64,000 bases of DNA from Hyperoodon ampullatus (taxonomy: Eukaryota > Chordata > Mammalia > Artiodactyla > Ziphiidae): NCBI GenBank assembly GCA_949752795.1, contig OX457070.1, positions 25,692,588 through 25,756,587 on the forward strand. The letters run 5' to 3'. The translations under genes and the position numbers were made by a program. Shown one piece after another: positions 10,611-24,756 of this stretch (positions within the stretch are counted from its first letter, which is position 1; each line of letters opens with the position of its first letter). The notes under the pieces were generated by a model. That model was given only the letters and a program-made list of their open reading frames with translations. It did not search any database and was not told where the DNA came from.

Positions 10611-12378
10611 TGCTTTCTTCGTTGGAGAGCTAGGTGTCTGAGCTTTCGAAAGTCCACCCAAACACGGGCCCAGCAGGTCTTTTAAGTGTACGGCCAGTGG
10701 CTCACAGCACTGCACCAGGGCCACAATGAGAAAACACGCTCCTCAGGGTTTGTCTCGGGAAGCCTCACTGGCCCTCTCTCTAAGCCAAGCAGGCCGTTGA
10801 CCTTCGAAGCAACCTGACAAAGGCACGGTTTGCCCCTGAAACGCCCAGAGCCCTTTTATAAGGTGTGCGGGCGTCGAAGCCTAACCCAAGTCAGTGGGGA
10901 CGTCACGCCACTCGCCGCAGGCAGAACTGCCTTGCTACGAAGTTTCAACGGGGAAGGACAGGGGGCCGCTTCCGACCCTTTGACTGTGGCAGAAACTACA
11001 CGTACTATGCACACTGCAACTTTGATATTGGTGACCTAGTGCGAAAAGCACTATTTTCCCCACTGGAGGGCAGAAGGCCTGTGGTGTCAAATTTCCCTGA
11101 GACAGGGCTGTTCTCTGTCTTCTCTTCACAGCTAGAGTGCCTTCACGGAGAGAAGAGTGTCCTTGGAGAAACAGAGAGCGTCCTGTGCATTGCAGGCGGC
11201 ATCCCAGATCACCCATTGCGAAAGGGAACTCTCGACCTCTCTCCAGGGTTCAAAGGATCGATCGGATGGCCCATTCACACATTGAGGCGTTCAGCCGGTT
11301 TTCCACTGCCTTCTGGAGAAGTACTGCTGGATCTCTAGTATGCTTGTCCTACGGCACCCAGGTCCTCACAGTGTCCCAGGGAACAACACTGCATACAGGA
11401 TCACCCTTCGTGGCTGACTGAGCAGCACCATGCTACCTAAGGCCTCCGGATCACCAATTGGAAAGCACTGTGAAAGGCAACCCTGTGCTTTTTCTCCAGA
11501 GAGCTCGATGGCCAAAACATTCAACAGACTCCAAGAACACAGCACTAGCTCTTCTTTCGTAGGTGTCATGTCAGTGGACCTCAGGGCAGAGCTTGAGCTG
11601 CAAGGATGACACACTCTCCTAAGTGTCCGTTCCGGGTGCCCTTACTTGGCGGACCTCTGCCTATGCCACGCACAAAGTAGAGAGGCCCTGCAGTTTTCTA
11701 AATGTAGATAGATTCCCCTGAACCCTACTACGCTTAGAGAAACTGCGAGGACACCTCGCAACCTCCCCAAAGGCTTACGTCCCATACACCAGCCACACGT
11801 TGCCCATCACAACTCACTCGGTTTCGAACTTCATCCAGGAAGTGGCCAGAGTGCCCCCTTCTATCTGTTTTGGCTCGCTGGAAACTGAACGTACTCGGGC
11901 AGTTTGGAACGTGCAGCTTGGCAATGTATGTGCATGGTCGCACGTCCCAGCTGTAAGCAGGACCGCTGCAGCCTCCATGCCGCCTGAAATATAGTGCTGC
12001 TGCCAGTCTCACGTCCTGGATTGCCCTACGTAGGAAAAGGGCGTTTCCCTGAGGGCAATACGGTGCTTCCAGTTCCCTGCAAGAGGCATGGGAAAGGCGC
12101 CAATGCCTAAAGGGAAAACGACACTGCCTGCCAGGCTCTTACTATGGTCCATGTATTGCATTTGGAAGATTGGGCATACATCATTCACCAGGAAAACCTA
12201 GTCCATGGAGTGCCTTCACGTTAGTGAGCTTCTCGGAACTCTGGCATTACTGCGTCCTCCGCATCTCCCAGGAAAGAACACTGAGACCTAAGTAGCCCTT
12301 CCTGGGCGACTTCACAACCCTCAGGGATCTTGGGCCTCCAGGCATCTCTCCCTTAACGCGGAGTGGAAAGCAGCCCAC
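10611..12378 (+). repeat. Macrosatellite copy 7 (class b of the dimer)
   Basis: This copy is 1,768 bp and nearly identical to copy 5, but its first 200 bp (GAGCTAGGTG, GGCCCTCTCTC) are of class-a type, as expected if a crossover joined two classes. The private change is ACACCTCGCAACC at about 11,752. Confidence 0.93.
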
Positions 12379-14146
12379 TGCTTTCTTCGTTGGAGAGCTA
12401 AGTGTCTGAGCTTTCGAAAGTCCACCCAAACACGGGCCCAGCAGGTCTTTTAAGTGTACGGCCAGTGGCTCACAGCACTGCACCAGGGCCACAATGAGAA
12501 AACACGCTCCTCAGTGTTTGACTCGGGAAGCCTCACGGGCCGTCTCTCTAAGCCAAGCAGGCCGTTGACCTTCGAAGCAACCTGACAAAGGCACGGTTTG
12601 CCCCTGAAACGCCCAGAGCCCTTTTATAAGGTGTGCGGGCGTCGAAGCCTAACCCAAGTCAGTGGGGACGTCCGCCACTCGCCGCAGGCAAAACTGCTTT
12701 GCTACGAAGTTTCAACGGGGAAGGACAGGGGGCCGCTTCCGACCCTTTGACTGTGGCAGAAACTACAAGTACTATGCACACTGCAACTTTGATATTGGTG
12801 ACCTAGTGCGAAAAGCACTATTTTCCCCACTGGAGGGCAGAAGGCCTGTGGTGTCAAATTTCCCTGAGACAGGGCTGTTCTCTGTCTTCTCTTCACAGCT
12901 AGAGTGCCTTCACGGAGAACACAGTGTCCTTGGAGAAACAGAGAGCGTCCTGTGCATTCCAGGCGGCATCCCAGATCACCCATTGCGAAAGGGAAATCTC
13001 GACCTCTCTCCAGGGTTCAAAGGATCGATCGGATGGCCCATTCACACATTGAGGCGTTCAGCGGTTTTTCCACTGCCTTCTGGAGAAGTACTGCTGGATC
13101 CCTAGTATGCTTGTCCTACGGCACCCAGGTCCTCACAGTGTCCCAGGGAACAACACTGCATACAGGATCACCCTTCCTGGCTGACTGAGCAGCACCATGC
13201 TACCTAAGGCCTCCGGATCACCAATTGGAAAGCACTGTGAAAGGCAACCCTGTGCTTTTTCTCCAGAGAGCTCGATGGCCAAAACATTCACCAGACTCCC
13301 AGAACACAGCACTAGCTCGTCTTTCGTAGGTGTCATGTCAGTGGACCTCAGGGCAGAGAGTGAGCTGCAAGGATAACACACTCCCCTAAGTGTCCGTTCC
13401 GGGTGCCCTCACTTGGCGGACCTCTGCCTATGCCACGCACAAAGTAGAGAGGCCCTGCAGTTTTCCAAATGTAGATAGATTCCCCTTGAACCCTACTACG
13501 CTTAGAGAAACTGCGAGGACACGTCGCAGCCTCCCCAAAGCCTTACGTCCCATACACCAGCCACACGATGCCCATCACAACTCACTCGGTTTCGAACTTC
13601 ATCCAGGAAGTGGCCAGAGTGCCCCCTTCTGTCTGTTTTGGCTCGCTGGAAACTGAACGAACTCGGGCAGTTTGGAACGTGCAGCTTGCCAATGTATGTG
13701 CATGGTCGCACGTCCCAGCTGTAAGCAGGACCGCTGCAGCCTCCATGCCGCCTGAAATATAGTGCTGCTGCCAGTCTCACGTCCTGGATTGCCCTACGTA
13801 GGAAAAGGGCGTTTCCCTGAGGGCAATACGGTGCTTCCAGTTCCCTGCAAGAGGCATGGGAAAGGCGCCAATGCCTAAAGGGAAAACGACACTGCCTGCC
13901 AGGCTCTTACTATGGTCCATGTATTGCATTTGGAAGATTGGGCATACATCATTCACCAGGAAAACCTAGTCCATGGAGTGCCTTCACGTTAGTGAGCTTC
14001 TCGGAACTCTGGCATTACTGCGTCCTCCGCATCTCCCAGGAAAGAACACTGAGACCTGAGTAGCCCTTCCTGGGCGACTTCACAACCCTCAGGGATCTTG
14101 GGCCTCCGGGCATCTCTCCCTTAACGCGGAGTGGAAAGCAGCCCAC
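12379..14146 (+). repeat. Macrosatellite copy 8 (class c of the dimer)
   Basis: This copy is 1,768 bp and nearly identical to copy 6 at an offset of 3,536 bp, including the class-c deletion and CATTCACCAGACTCC. Together with copy 7 it interrupts the trimer rhythm. Confidence 0.93.
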
Positions 14147-15915
14147 TGCTTTCTTCGTTGGAGAGCTAGGTGTCTGAGCTTTCGAAAGTCCACCCAAACA
14201 CGGGCCCAGCAGGTCTTTTAAGTGTACGGCCAGTGGCTCACAGCACTGCACCAGGGCCACAATGAGAAAACACGCTCCTCAGGGTTTGTCTCGGGAAGCC
14301 TCACTGGCCCTCTCTCTAAGCCAAGCAGGCCGTTGACCTTCGAAGCAACCTGACAAAGGCACGGTTTGCCCCTGAAACGCCCAGAGCCCTTTTATAAGGT
14401 GTGCGGGCGTCGAAGCCTAACCCAAGTCAGTGGGGACGTCACGCCACTCGCCGCAGGCAGAACTGCCTTGCTACGAAGTTTCAACGGGGAAGGACAGGGG
14501 GCCGCTTCCGACCCTTTGACTGTGGCAGAAACTACACGTACTATGCACACTGCAACTTTGATATTGGTGACCTAGTGCGAAAAGCACTATTTTCCCCACT
14601 GGAGGGCAGAAGGCCTGTGGTGTCAAATTTCCCTGAGACAGGGCTGTTCTCTGTCTTCTCTTCACAGCTAGAGTGCCTTCACGGAGAGAAGAGTGTCCTT
14701 GGAGAAACAGAGAGCGTCCTGTGCATTCCAGGCGGCATCCCAGATCACCCATTGCGAAAGGGAAATCTCGACCTCTCTCCAGGGTTCAAAGGATCGATCG
14801 GATGGCCCATTCACACATTGAGGCGTTCAGCGGTTTTTCCACTGCCTTCTGGAGAAGTACTGCTGGATCTCTAGTATGCTTGTCCTACGGCACCCAGGTC
14901 CTCACAGTGTCCCAGGGAATAACACTGCGTACAGGATCACCCTTCCTGGCTGACTGAGCAGCACCATGCTACCTAAGGCCTCCGGATCACCAATTGGAAA
15001 GCACTGTGAAAGGCAACCCTGTGCTTTTTCTCCAGAGAGCTCGATGGCCAAAACATTCAACGGACTCCCAGAACACAGCACTAGCTCGTCTTTCGTAGGT
15101 GTCATGTCAGTGGACCTCAGGGCAGAGAGTGAGCTGCAAGGATAACACACTCCCCTAAGTGTCCGTTCCGGGTGCCCTCACTTGGCGGACCTCTGCCTAT
15201 GCCACGCACAAAGTAGAGAGGCCCTGCAGTTTTCCAAATGTAGATAGATTCCCCTTGAACCCTACTACGCTTAGAGAAACTGCGAGGACACGTCGCAGCC
15301 TCCCCAAAGCCTTACGTCCCATACACCAGCCACACGATGCCCATCACAACTCACTCGGTTTCGAACTTCATCCAGGAAGTGGCCAGAGTGCCCCCTTCTG
15401 TCTGTTTTGGCTCGCTGGAAACTGAACGAACTCGGGCAGTTTGGAACGTGCAGCTTGCCAATGTATGTGCATGGTCGCACGTCCCAGCTGTAAGCAGGAC
15501 CGCTGCAGCCTCCATGCCGCCTGAAATATAGTGCTGCTGCCAGTCTCACGTCCTGGATTGCCCTACGTAGGAAAAGGGCGTTTCCCTGAGGGCAATACGG
15601 TGCTTCCAGTTCCCTGCAAGAGGCATGGGAAAGGCGCCAATGCCTAAAGGGAAAACGACACTGCCTGCCAGGCTCTTACTATGGTCCATGTATTGCATTT
15701 GGAAGATTGGGCATACATCATTCGCCAGGAAAACCTAGTCCATGGAGTGCCTTCACGTTAGTGAGCTTCTCGGAACTCTGGCATTACTGCGTCCTCCGCA
15801 TCTCCCAGGAAAGAACACTGAGACCTGAGTAGCCCTTCCTGGGCGACTTCACAACCCTCAGGGATCTTGGGCCTCCGGGCATCTCTCCCTTAACGCGGAG
15901 TGGAAAGCAGCCCAC
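14147..15915 (+). repeat. Macrosatellite copy 9 (class a of trimer III)
   Basis: This copy is 1,769 bp. It is the first with GGAATAACACTGCGTAC (about 14,917), a marker seen in most class-a and class-b copies from here on. It matches copy 12 at an offset of 5,305 bp. Confidence 0.93.
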
Positions 15916-17683
15916 TGCTTTCTTCGTTGGAGAGCTAGGTGTCTGAGCTTTCGAAAGTCCACCCAAACACGGGCCCAGCAGGTCTTTTAAGTGTACGGCC
16001 AGTGGCTCACAGCACTGCACCAGGGCCACAATGAGAAAACACGCTCCTCAGGGTTTGTCTCGGGAAGCCTCACTGGCCCTCTCTCTAAGCCAAGCAGGCC
16101 GTTGACCTTCGAAGCAACCTGACAAAGGCACGGTTTGCCCCTGAAACGCCCAGAGCCCTTTTATAAGGTGTGCGGGCGTCGAAGCCTAACCCAAGTCAGT
16201 GGGGACGTCACGCCACTCGCCGCAGGCAGAACTGCCTTGCTACGAAGTTTCAACGGGGAAGGACAGGGGGCCGCTTCCGACCCTTTGACTGTGGCAGAAA
16301 CTACACGTACTATGCACACTGCAACTTTGATATTGGTGACCTAGTGCGAAAAGCACTATTTTCCCCACTGGAGGGCAGAAGGCCTGTGGTGTCAAATTTC
16401 CCTGAGACAGGGCTGTTCTCTGTCTTCTCCTCACAGCTAGAGTGCCTTCACGGAGAGAAGAGTGTCCTTGGAGAAACAGAGAGCGTCCTGTGCATTCCAG
16501 GCGGCATCCCAGATCACCCATTGCGAAAGGGAAATCTCGACCTCTCTCCAGGGTTCAAAGGATCGATCGGATGGCCCATTCACACATTGAGGCGTTCAGC
16601 GGTTTTTCCACTGCCTTCTGGAGAAGTACTGCTGGATCTCTAGTATGCTTGTCCTACGGCACCCAGGTCCTCACAGTGTCCCAGGGAATAACACTGCGTA
16701 CAGGATCACCCTTCCTGGCTGACTGAGCAGCACCATGCTACCTAAGGCCTCCGGATCACCAATTGGAAAGCACTGTGAAAGGCAACCCTGTGCTTTTTCT
16801 CCAGAGAGCTCGATGGCCAAAACATTCAACGGACTCCCAGAACACAGCACTAGCTCGTCTTTCGTAGGTGTCATGTCAGTGGACCTCAGGGCAGAGAGTG
16901 AGCTGCAAGGATAACACACTCCCCTGAGTGTCCGTTCCGGGTGCCCTTACTTGGCGGACCTCTGCCTATGCCACGCACAAAGTAGAGAGGCCCTGCAGTT
17001 TTCTAAATGTAGATAGATTCCCCTGAACCCTACTACGCTTAGAGAAACTGCGAGGACACGTCGCAACCTCCCCAAAGGCTTACGTCCCATACACCAGCCA
17101 CACGTTGCCCATCACAACTCACTCGGTTTCGAACTTCATCCAGGAAGTGGCCAGAGTGCCCCCTTCTATCTGTTTTGGCTCGCTGGAAACTGAACGTACT
17201 CGGGCAGTTTGGAACGTGCAGCTTGGCAATGTATGTGCATGGTCGCACGTCCCAGCTGTAAGCAGGACCGCTGCAGCCTCCATGCCGCCTGAAATATAGT
17301 GCTGCTGCCAGTCTCACGTCCTGGATTGCCCTACGTAGGAAAAGGGCGTTTCCCTGAGGGCAATACGGTGCTTCCAGTTCCCTGCAAGAGGCATGGGAAA
17401 GGCGCCAATGCCTAAAGGGAAAACGACACTGCCTGCCAGGCTCTTACTATGGTCCATGTATTGCATTTGGAAGATTGGGCATACATCATTCACCAGGAAA
17501 ACCTAGTCCATGGAGTGCCTTCACGTTAGTGAGCTTCTCGGAACTCTGGCATTACTGCGTCCTCCGCATCTCCCAGGAAAGAACACTGAGACCTGAGTAG
17601 CCCTTCCTGGGCGACTTCACAACCCTCAGGGATCTTGGGCCTCCGGGCATCTCTCCCTTAACGTGGAGTGGAAAGCAGCCCAC
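15916..17683 (+). repeat. Macrosatellite copy 10 (class b of trimer III)
   Basis: This copy is 1,768 bp. It shares CCCCTGAGTGTCC (about 16,921) and an ACGTGGAGTGG ending (about 17,661) with copy 13 only. Its private change is CTTCTCCTCACAG in the pyrimidine tract near 16,427. Confidence 0.93.
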
Positions 17684-19451
17684 TGCTTTCTTCGTTGGAG
17701 AGCTAAGTGTCTGAGCTTTCGAAAGTCCACCCAAACACGGGCCCAGCAGGTCTTTTAAGTGTACGGCCAGTGGCTCACAGCACTGCACCAGGGCCACAAT
17801 GAGAAAACACGCTCCTCAGTGTTTGACTCGGGAAGCCTCACGGGCCGTCTCTCTAAGCCAAGCAGGCCGTTGACCTTCGAAGCAACCTGACAAAGGCACG
17901 GTTTGCCCCTGAAACGCCCAGAGCCCTTTTATAAGGTGTGCGGGCGTCGAAGCCTAACCCAAGTCAGTGGGGACGTCCGCCACTCGCCGCAGGCAAAACT
18001 GCTTTGCTACGAAGTTTCAACGGGGAAGGACAGGGGGCCGCTTCCGACCCTTTGACTGTGGCAGAAACTACAAGTACTATGCACACTGCAACTTTGATAT
18101 TGGTGACCTAGTGCGAAAAGCACTATTTTCCCCACTGGAGGGCAGAAGGCCTGTGGTGTCAAATTTCCCTGAGACAGGGCTGTTCTCTGTCTTCTCTTCA
18201 CAGCTAGAGTGCCTTCACGGAGAACACAGTGTCCTTGGAGAAACAGAGAGCGTCCTGTGCATTCCAGGCGGCATCCCAGATCACCCATTGCGAAAGGGAA
18301 ATCTCGACCTCTCTCCAGGGTTCAAAGGATCGATCGGATGGCCCATTCACACATTGAGGCGTTCAGCGGTTTTTCCACTGCCTTCTGGAGAAGTACTGCT
18401 GGATCCCTAGTATGCTTGTCCTACGGCACCCAGGTCCTCACAGTGTCCCAGGGAACAACACTGCATACAGGATCACCCTTCCTGGCTGACTGAGCAGCAC
18501 CATGCTACCTAAGGCCTCCGGATCACCAATTGGAAAGCACTGTGAAAGGCAACCCTGTGCTTTTTCTCCAGAGAGCTCGATGGCCAAAACATTCAACAGA
18601 CTCCCAGAACACAGCACTAGCTCGTCTTTCGTAGGTGTCATGTCAGTGGACCTCAGGGCAGAGAGTGAGCTGCAAGGATAACACACTCCCCTAAGTGTCC
18701 GTTCCGGGTGCCCTCACTTGGCGGACCTCTGCCTATGCCACGCACAAAGTAGAGAGGCCCTGCAGTTTTCCAAATGTAGATAGATTCCCCTTGAACCCTA
18801 CTACGCTTAGAGAAACTGCGAGGACACGTCGCAGCCTCCCCAAAGCCTTACGTCCCATACACCAGCCACACGATGCCCATCACAACTCACTCGGTTTCGA
18901 ACTTCATCCAGGAAGTGGCCAGAGTGCCCCCTTCTGTCTGTTTTGGCTCGCTGGAAACTGAACGAACTCGGGCAGTTTGGAACGTGCAGCTTGCCAATGT
19001 ATGTGCATGGTCGCACGTCCCAGCTGTAAGCAGGACCGCTGCAGCCTCCATGCCGCCTGAAATATAGTGCTGCTGCCAGTCTCACGTCCTGGATTGCCCT
19101 ACGTAGGAAAAGGGCGTTTCCCTGAGGGCAATACGGTGCTTCCAGTTCCCTGCAAGAGGCATGGGAAAGGCGCCAATGCCTAAAGGGAAAACGACACTGC
19201 CTGCCAGGCTCTTACTATGGTCCATGTATTGCATTTGGAAGATTGGGCATACATCATTCGCCAGGAAAACCTAGTCCATGGAGTGCCTTCACGTTAGTGA
19301 GCTTCTCGGAACTCTGGCATTACTGCGTCCTCCGCATCTCCCAGGAAAGAACACTGAGACCTGAGTAGCCCTTCCTGGGCGACTTCACAACCCTCAGGGA
19401 TCTTGGGCCTCCGGGCATCTCTCCCTTAACGCGGAGTGGAAAGCAGCCCAC
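17684..19451 (+). repeat. Macrosatellite copy 11 (class c of trimer III)
   Basis: This copy is 1,768 bp and has the class-c deletion at about 17,974, ACAAGTACT, GAACACAGTG and GGATCCCTAG. It is nearly identical to copy 14. Confidence 0.93.
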
Positions 19452-21220
19452 TGCTTTCTTCGTTGGAGAGCTAGGTGTCTGAGCTTTCGAAAGTCCACCC
19501 AAACACGGGCCCAGCAGGTCTTTTAAGTGTACGGCCAGTGGCTCACAGCACTGCACCAGGGCCACAATGAGAAAACACGCTCCTCAGGGTTTGTCTCGGG
19601 AAGCCTCACTGGCCCTCTCTCTAAGCCAAGCAGGCCGTTGACCTTCGAAGCAACCTGACAAAGGCACGGTTTGCCCCTGAAACGCCCAGAGCCCTTTTAT
19701 AAGGTGTGCGGGCGTCGAAGCCTAACCCAAGTCAGTGGGGACGTCACGCCACTCGCCGCAGGCAGAACTGCCTTGCTACGAAGTTTCAACGGGGAAGGAC
19801 AGGGGGCCGCTTCCGACCCTTTGACTGTGGCAGAAACTACACGTACTATGCACACTGCAACTTTGATATTGGTGACCTAGTGCGAAAAGCACTATTTTCC
19901 CCACTGGAGGGCAGAAGGCCTGTGGTGTCAAATTTCCCTGAGACAGGGCTGTTCTCTGTCTTCTCTTCACAGCTAGAGTGCCTTCACGGAGAGAAGAGTG
20001 TCCTTGGAGAAACAGAGAGCGTCCTGTGCATTCCAGGCGGCATCCCAGGTCACCCATTGCGAAAGGGAAATCTCGACCTCTCTCCAGGGTTCAAAGGATC
20101 GATCGGATGGCCCATTCACACATTGAGGCGTTCAGCGGTTTTTCCACTGCCTTCTGGAGAAGTACTGCTGGATCTCTAGTATGCTTGTCCTACGGCACCC
20201 AGGTCCTCACAGTGTCCCAGGGAATAACACTGCGTACAGGATCACCCTTCCTGGCTGACTGAGCAGCACCATGCTACCTAAGGCCTCCGGATCACCAATT
20301 GGAAAGCACTGTGAAAGGCAACCCTGTGCTTTTTCTCCAGAGAGCTCGATGGCCAAAACATTCAACGGACTCCCAGAACACAGCACTAGCTCGTCTTTCG
20401 TAGGTGTCATGTCAGTGGACCTCAGGGCAGAGAGTGAGCTGCAAGGATAACACACTCCCCTAAGTGTCCGTTCCGGGTGCCCTCACTTGGCGGACCTCTG
20501 CCTATGCCACGCACAAAGTAGAGAGGCCCTGCAGTTTTCCAAATGTAGATAGATTCCCCTTGAACCCTACTACGCTTAGAGAAACTGCGAGGACACGTCG
20601 CAGCCTCCCCAAAGCCTTACGTCCCATACACCAGCCACACGATGCCCATCACAACTCACTCGGTTTCGAACTTCATCCAGGAAGTGGCCAGAGTGCCCCC
20701 TTCTGTCTGTTTTGGCTCGCTGGAAACTGAACGAACTCGGGCAGTTTGGAACGTGCAGCTTGCCAATGTATGTGCATGGTCGCACGTCCCAGCTGTAAGC
20801 AGGACCGCTGCAGCCTCCATGCCGCCTGAAATATAGTGCTGCTGCCAGTCTCACGTCCTGGATTGCCCTACGTAGGAAAAGGGCGTTTCCCTGAGGGCAA
20901 TACGGTGCTTCCAGTTCCCTGCAAGAGGCATGGGAAAGGCGCCAATGCCTAAAGGGAAAACGACACTGCCTGCCAGGCTCTTACTATGGTCCATGTATTG
21001 CATTTGGAAGATTGGGCATACATCATTCGCCAGGAAAACCTAGTCGATGGAGTGCCTTCACGTTAGTGAGCTTCTCGGAACTCTGGCATTACTGCGTCCT
21101 CCGCATCTCCCAGGAAAGAACACTGAGACCTGAGTAGCCCTTCCTGGGCGACTTCACAACCCTCAGGGATCTTGGGCCTCCGGGCATCTCTCCCTTAACG
21201 CGGAGTGGAAAGCAGCCCAC
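19452..21220 (+). repeat. Macrosatellite copy 12 (class a of trimer IV)
   Basis: This copy is 1,769 bp. It shares two otherwise unique changes with copy 16: CCCAGGTCACCC (about 20,045) and CCTAGTCGATGG (about 21,039). The second removes the single CCATGG site of the unit. Confidence 0.93.
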
Positions 21221-22988
21221 TGCTTTCTTCGTTGGAGAGCTAGGTGTCTGAGCTTTCGAAAGTCCACCCAAACACGGGCCCAGCAGGTCTTTTAAGTGTA
21301 CGGCCAGTGGCTCACAGCACTGCACCAGGGCCACAATGAGAAAACATGCTCCTCAGGGTTTGTCTCGGGAAGCCTCACTGGCCCTCTCTCTAAGCCAAGC
21401 AGGCCGTTGACCTTCGAAGCAACCTGACAAAGGCACGGTTTGCCCCTGAAACGCCCAGAGCCCTTTTATAAGGTGTGCGGGCGTCGAAGCCTAACCCAAG
21501 TCAGTGGGGACGTCACGCCACTCGCCGCAGGCAGAACTGCCTTGCTACGAAGTTTCAACGGGGAAGGACAGGGGGCCGCTTCCGACCCTTTGACTGTGGC
21601 AGAAACTACACGTACTATGCACACTGCAACTTTGATATTGGTGACCTAGTGCGAAAAGCACTATTTTCCCCACTGGAGGGCAGAAGGCCTGTGGTGTCAA
21701 ATTTCCCTGAGACAGGGCTGTTCTCTGTCTTCTCTTCACAGCTAGAGTGCCTTCACGGAGAGAAGAGTGTCCTTGGAGAAACAGAGAGCGTCCTGTGCAT
21801 TCCAGGCGGCATCCCAGATCACCCATTGCGAAAGGGAAATCTCGACCTCTCTCCAGGGTTCAAAGGATCGATCGGATGGCCCATTCACACATTGAGGCGT
21901 TCAGCGGTTTTTCCACTGCCTTCTGGAGAAGTACTGCTGGATCTCTAGTATGCTTGTCCTACGGCACCCAGGTCCTCACAGTGTCCCAGGGAATAACACT
22001 GCGTACAGGATCACCCTTCCTGGCTGACTGAGCAGCACCATGCTACCTAAGGCCTCCGGATCACCAATTGGAAAGCACTGTGAAAGGCAACCCTGTGCTT
22101 TTTCTCCAGAGAGCTCGATGGCCAAAACATTCAACGGACTCCCAGAACACAGCACTAGCTCGTCTTTCGTAGGTGTCATGTCAGTGGACCTCAGGGCAGA
22201 GAGTGAGCTGCAAGGATAACACACTCCCCTGAGTGTCCGTTCCGGGTGCCCTTACTTGGCGGACCTCTGCCTATGCCACGCACAAAGTAGAGAGGCCCTG
22301 CAGTTTTCTAAATGTAGATAGATTCCCCTGAACCCTACTACGCTTAGAGAAACTGCGAGGACACGTCGCAACCTCCCCAAAGGCTTACGTCCCATACACC
22401 AGCCACACGTTGCCCATCACAACTCACTCGGTTTCGAACTTCATCCAGGAAGTGGCCAGAGTGCCCCCTTCTATCTGTTTTGGCTCGCTGGAAACTGAAC
22501 GTACTCGGGCAGTTTGGAACGTGCAGCTTGGCAATGTATGTGCATGGTCGCACGTCCCAGCTGTAAGCAGGACCGCTGCAGCCTCCATGCCGCCTGAAAT
22601 ATAGTGCTGCTGCCAGTCTCACGTCCTGGATTGCCCTACGTAGGAAAAGGGCGTTTCCCTGAGGGCAATACGGTGCTTCCAGTTCCCTGCAAGAGGCATG
22701 GGAAAGGCGCCAATGCCTAAAGGGAAAACGACACTGCCTGCCAGGCTCTTACTATGGTCCATGTATTGCATTTGGAAGATTGGGCATACATCATTCACCA
22801 GGAAAACCTAGTCCATGGAGTGCCTTCACGTTAGTGAGCTTCTCGGAACTCTGGCATTACTGCGTCCTCCGCATCTCCCAGGAAAGAACACTGAGACCTG
22901 AGTAGCCCTTCCTGGGCGACTTCACAACCCTCAGGGATCTTGGGCCTCCGGGCATCTCTCCCTTAACGTGGAGTGGAAAGCAGCCCAC
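21221..22988 (+). repeat. Macrosatellite copy 13 (class b of trimer IV)
   Basis: This copy is 1,768 bp. AAAACATGCTCC (about 21,341) is shared only with copy 17. CCCCTGAGTG and the ACGTGGAG ending tie its 3' part to copy 10. Confidence 0.93.
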
Positions 22989-24756
22989 TGCTTTCTTCGT
23001 TGGAGAGCTAAGTGTCTGAGCTTTCGAAAGTCCACCCAAACACGGGCCCAGCAGGTCTTTTAAGTGTACGGCCAGTGGCTCACAGCACTGCACCAGGGCC
23101 ACAATGAGAAAACACGCTCCTCAGTGTTTGACTCGGGAAGCCTCACGGGCCGTCTCTCTAAGCCAAGCAGGCCGTTGACCTTCGAAGCAACCTGACAAAG
23201 GCACGGTTTGCCCCTGAAACGCCCAGAGCCCTTTTATAAGGTGTGCGGGCGTCGAAGCCTAACCCAAGTCAGTGGGGACGTCCGCCACTCGCCGCAGGCA
23301 AAACTGCTTTGCTACGAAGTTTCAACGGGGAAGGACAGGGGGCCGCTTCCGACCCTTTGACTGTGGCAGAAACTACAAGTACTATGCACACTGCAACTTT
23401 GATATTGGTGACCTAGTGCGAAAAGCACTATTTTCCCCACTGGAGGGCAGAAGGCCTGTGGTGTCAAATTTCCCTGAGACAGGGCTGTTCTCTGTCTTCT
23501 CTTCACAGCTAGAGTGCCTTCACGGAGAACACAGTGTCCTTGGAGAAACAGAGAGCGTCCTGTGCATTCCAGGCGGCATCCCAGATCACCCATTGCGAAA
23601 GGGAAATCTCGACCTCTCTCCAGGGTTCAAAGGATCGATCGGATGGCCCATTCACACATTGAGGCGTTCAGCGGTTTTTCCACTGCCTTCTGGAGAAGTA
23701 CTGCTGGATCCCTAGTATGCTTGTCCTACGGCACCCAGGTCCTCACAGTGTCCCAGGGAACAACACTGCATACAGGATCACCCTTCCTGGCTGACTGAGC
23801 AGCACCATGCTACCTAAGGCCTCCGGATCACCAATTGGAAAGCACTGTGAAAGGCAACCCTGTGCTTTTTCTCCAGAGAGCTCGATGGCCAAAACATTCA
23901 ACAGACTCCCAGAACACAGCACTAGCTCGTCTTTCGTAGGTGTCATGTCAGTGGACCTCAGGGCAGAGAGTGAGCTGCAAGGATAACACACTCCCCTAAG
24001 TGTCCGTTCCGGGTGCCCTCACTTGGCGGACCTCTGCCTATGCCACGCACAAAGTAGAGAGGCCCTGCAGTTTTCCAAATGTAGATAGATTCCCCTTGAA
24101 CCCTACTACGCTTAGAGAAACTGCGAGGACACGTCGCAGCCTCCCCAAAGCCTTACGTCCCATACACCAGCCACACGATGCCCATCACAACTCACTCGGT
24201 TTCGAACTTCATCCAGGAAGTGGCCAGAGTGCCCCCTTCTGTCTGTTTTGGCTCGCTGGAAACTGAACGAACTCGGGCAGTTTGGAACGTGCAGCTTGCC
24301 AATGTATGTGCATGGTCGCACGTCCCAGCTGTAAGCAGGACCGCTGCAGCCTCCATGCCGCCTGAAATATAGTGCTGCTGCCAGTCTCACGTCCTGGATT
24401 GCCCTACGTAGGAAAAGGGCGTTTCCCTGAGGGCAATACGGTGCTTCCAGTTCCCTGCAAGAGGCATGGGAAAGGCGCCAATGCCTAAAGGGAAAACGAC
24501 ACTGCCTGCCAGGCTCTTACTATGGTCCATGTATTGCATTTGGAAGATTGGGCATACATCATTCGCCAGGAAAACCTAGTCCATGGAGTGCCTTCACGTT
24601 AGTGAGCTTCTCGGAACTCTGGCATTACTGCGTCCTCCGCATCTCCCAGGAAAGAACACTGAGACCTGAGTAGCCCTTCCTGGGCGACTTCACAACCCTC
24701 AGGGATCTTGGGCCTCCGGGCATCTCTCCCTTAACGCGGAGTGGAAAGCAGCCCAC
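22989..24756 (+). repeat. Macrosatellite copy 14 (class c of trimer IV)
   Basis: This copy is 1,768 bp and the last with the class-c deletion (about 23,279). Its 3' half is nearly identical to that of copy 15. Confidence 0.93.

Larger units (their letters stand above)
7075..14146 (+). repeat. Higher-order repeat: duplicated dimer, 3,536 bp period
   Basis: Copies 5-6 and 7-8 share private variants (CTTCGTGGCTGAC, GACCTAAGTAGCC, CATTCACCAGACTCC) that are absent elsewhere. This marks a local duplication of two units after the trimer had formed. Confidence 0.85.
14147..24756 (+). repeat. Higher-order repeat: trimers III and IV, 5,305 bp period
   Basis: Copies 9-11 and 12-14 are nearly identical in register. 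CCCCTGAGTGTCC plus the ACGTGGAG ending occur only in copies 10 and 13. The class-c deletion recurs in 11 and 14. Confidence 0.87.
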